Below are positions 63,131 through 64,000 of a DNA stretch of 64,000 nucleotides, piece after piece; within the stretch, counting starts at the first letter, position 1, and every line of letters begins with the position of its first letter. Location of the stretch: NCBI RefSeq assembly GCF_020866965.1, contig NZ_JAJATX010000003.1, positions 124,001-188,000 on the forward strand, in the 5' to 3' direction. The notes beneath the pieces are model-generated. The model made no database searches. It was not told the DNA's origin and was given only the letters and a program-made list of their open reading frames with translations. The translations under genes and the position numbers were made by a program. The stretch comes from Microvirga roseola (GTDB lineage Bacteria > Pseudomonadota > Alphaproteobacteria > Rhizobiales > Beijerinckiaceae).

Positions 63131-64000
63131 ATGCCGAGCGACCTGAAGCGCGTGACGCGCGCCCTTCTTTCCGTTTCCGACAAGACGGGCCTCGTGGACT
63201 TCGCCCGGGCGCTCTCTGCGCGGGGCATCGAGCTGGTCTCCACCGGCGGCACGCACAAGACCCTGCGCGAGGCGGGCCTGCCCGTGAAGGACGTGAGCGA
63301 TCTCACGGGCTTTCCGGAGATGATGGACGGGCGCGTGAAGACGCTCCACCCCGCCGTTCATGGCGGGCTCCTGGGCATCCGCGCGAACCCCGAGCACCAG
63401 GCGGCGATGCTGGCCCACGGCATCCAGCCCATCGACCTGCTCGTGGTGAACCTCTATCCCTTCGTGGCGACGGTCGCGGCGGGCAAGCCTTACGACGACT
63501 GCATCGAGAACATCGATATCGGCGGTCCCGCCATGATCCGTGCGGCGGCCAAGAACCACGGCGACGTGGCGGTGGTGGTGGACGGCGCGGACTATGCCGC
63601 CGTGCTCGATGACCTCGGCCAATACGACGGCTCGGTGACCCTTACCCTTCGCCGCCGCCTCGCCCAGAAGGCCTATGCGCGCACGGCGGCCTATGACGCG
63701 GCGATCTCCAACTGGTTCGCGAACGAACTCGGCGAGGCGACCCCGCCTGTCCGGGCGCTCGGCGGCTCCATCGCGGAAGTCCTGCGCTACGGCGAGAACC
63801 CGCACCAGAATGCCGCCTTCTACCGCACCCCGGAGAACCGCCCGGGCGTCGCCACCGCGCGCCAGGTGCAGGGCAAGCAGCTCTCCTACAACAACATCAA
63901 CGATACGGACGCGGCCTATGAGGCCGTGGGCGAGTTCGATCCGAGCCGCTCGGCCGCCATCGTGATCGTCAAGCACGCCAACCCCTGCGGCGTGGCGGAA
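63131..64000 (+). CDS. purH: Bifunctional AICAR transformylase / IMP cyclohydrolase (partial, N-terminal)
   Basis: Last two steps of purine synthesis. 290 of about 530 residues are in the window; the frame runs off the end. Start [20 protein letters not shown]; the MGS-like cyclohydrolase domain (about 8-150) has [27 protein letters not shown] and [16 protein letters not shown]; the transformylase domain begins near 200 with [13 protein letters not shown] and reaches [10 protein letters not shown] at the edge. All cyclohydrolase motifs are intact. Confidence 0.97.
   Translation, partial: MPSDLKRVTRALLSVSDKTGLVDFARALSARGIELVSTGGTHKTLREAGLPVKDVSDLTGFPEMMDGRVKTLHPAVHGGLLGIRANPEHQAAMLAHGIQPIDLLVVNLYPFVATVAAGKPYDDCIENIDIGGPAMIRAAAKNHGDVAVVVDGADYAAVLDDLGQYDGSVTLTLRRRLAQKAYARTAAYDAAISNWFANELGEATPPVRALGGSIAEVLRYGENPHQNAAFYRTPENRPGVATARQVQGKQLSYNNINDTDAAYEAVGEFDPSRSAAIVIVKHANPCGVAE

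Overview
The window is high-GC alphaproteobacterial chromosome, most likely order Hyphomicrobiales (Rhizobiales). A Microvirga/Methylobacteriaceae- or Bosea-like genome is my best guess. Support comes from the chain hemC-hemD-Mic60/mitofilin-hemY next to divergent tsaD-gpsA, from DUF4170, DUF1674 and DUF1127 small proteins, from HWE/HisKA_2 kinases, and from a rhizobial-type glycerol ABC operon. Both ends cut a gene: an oligopeptide-type ABC ATPase on the left and purH on the right. There is no rRNA, CRISPR array, transposase or integrase.

Layout. (1) 1-10.7 kb: a dipeptide/oligopeptide-type ABC importer on the minus strand, divergent from a GntR-type regulator that heads a seven-gene plus-strand operon. 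The other six genes are a creatininase-like amidohydrolase, a ketopantoate-reductase-like protein, an SDR, a polysaccharide deacetylase-like protein, a DmpA-type aminopeptidase and an isoaspartyl peptidase. The set reads as uptake and breakdown of an amide or peptide-like compound. (2) 10.7-21.0 kb: nine tightly packed minus-strand genes. A YehZYXW/OsmU-type osmoprotectant importer runs straight into heme oxygenase, bacteriophytochrome, response regulator, receiver-kinase and HWE kinase genes. (3) 21.2-31 kb: DUF4170, a ScfR/RamB-like regulator, a glutamine amidotransferase, a receiver protein, a giant FecR-TPR-beta-barrel protein followed by a CHASE2 cyclase, a GNAT acetyltransferase and a CDF metal transporter. 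(4) 32-38.5 kb: a GlpSTPQUV-type glycerol importer with an extra small gene. (5) 38.9-45.8 kb: a run of exported or poorly characterised proteins (a small hypothetical, a small secreted protein, a coiled-coil protein, a Gly-rich protein, an SH3 protein and an RTX-like repeat protein). (6) 46-51 kb: tRNA-Gly, tRNA-Ala and tRNA-Thr, then hemY, mic60-like, hemD and hemC. (7) 51.3-64 kb: tsaD, gpsA, EVE protein, acs, L,D-transpeptidase, cfa, DUF1674, htpX, rsmB, heparinase-like, DUF1127 and purH.

The strongest leads are the fusion of osmoprotectant transport with a phytochrome signalling cassette in one overlapping gene string, the complementary loss of catalytic motifs in the two glycerol-importer ATPases, the FecR/beta-barrel-cyclase pair, and the exported-protein region beside the tRNA cluster. 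Functions are read from sequence motifs and gene order only; no database search was possible.
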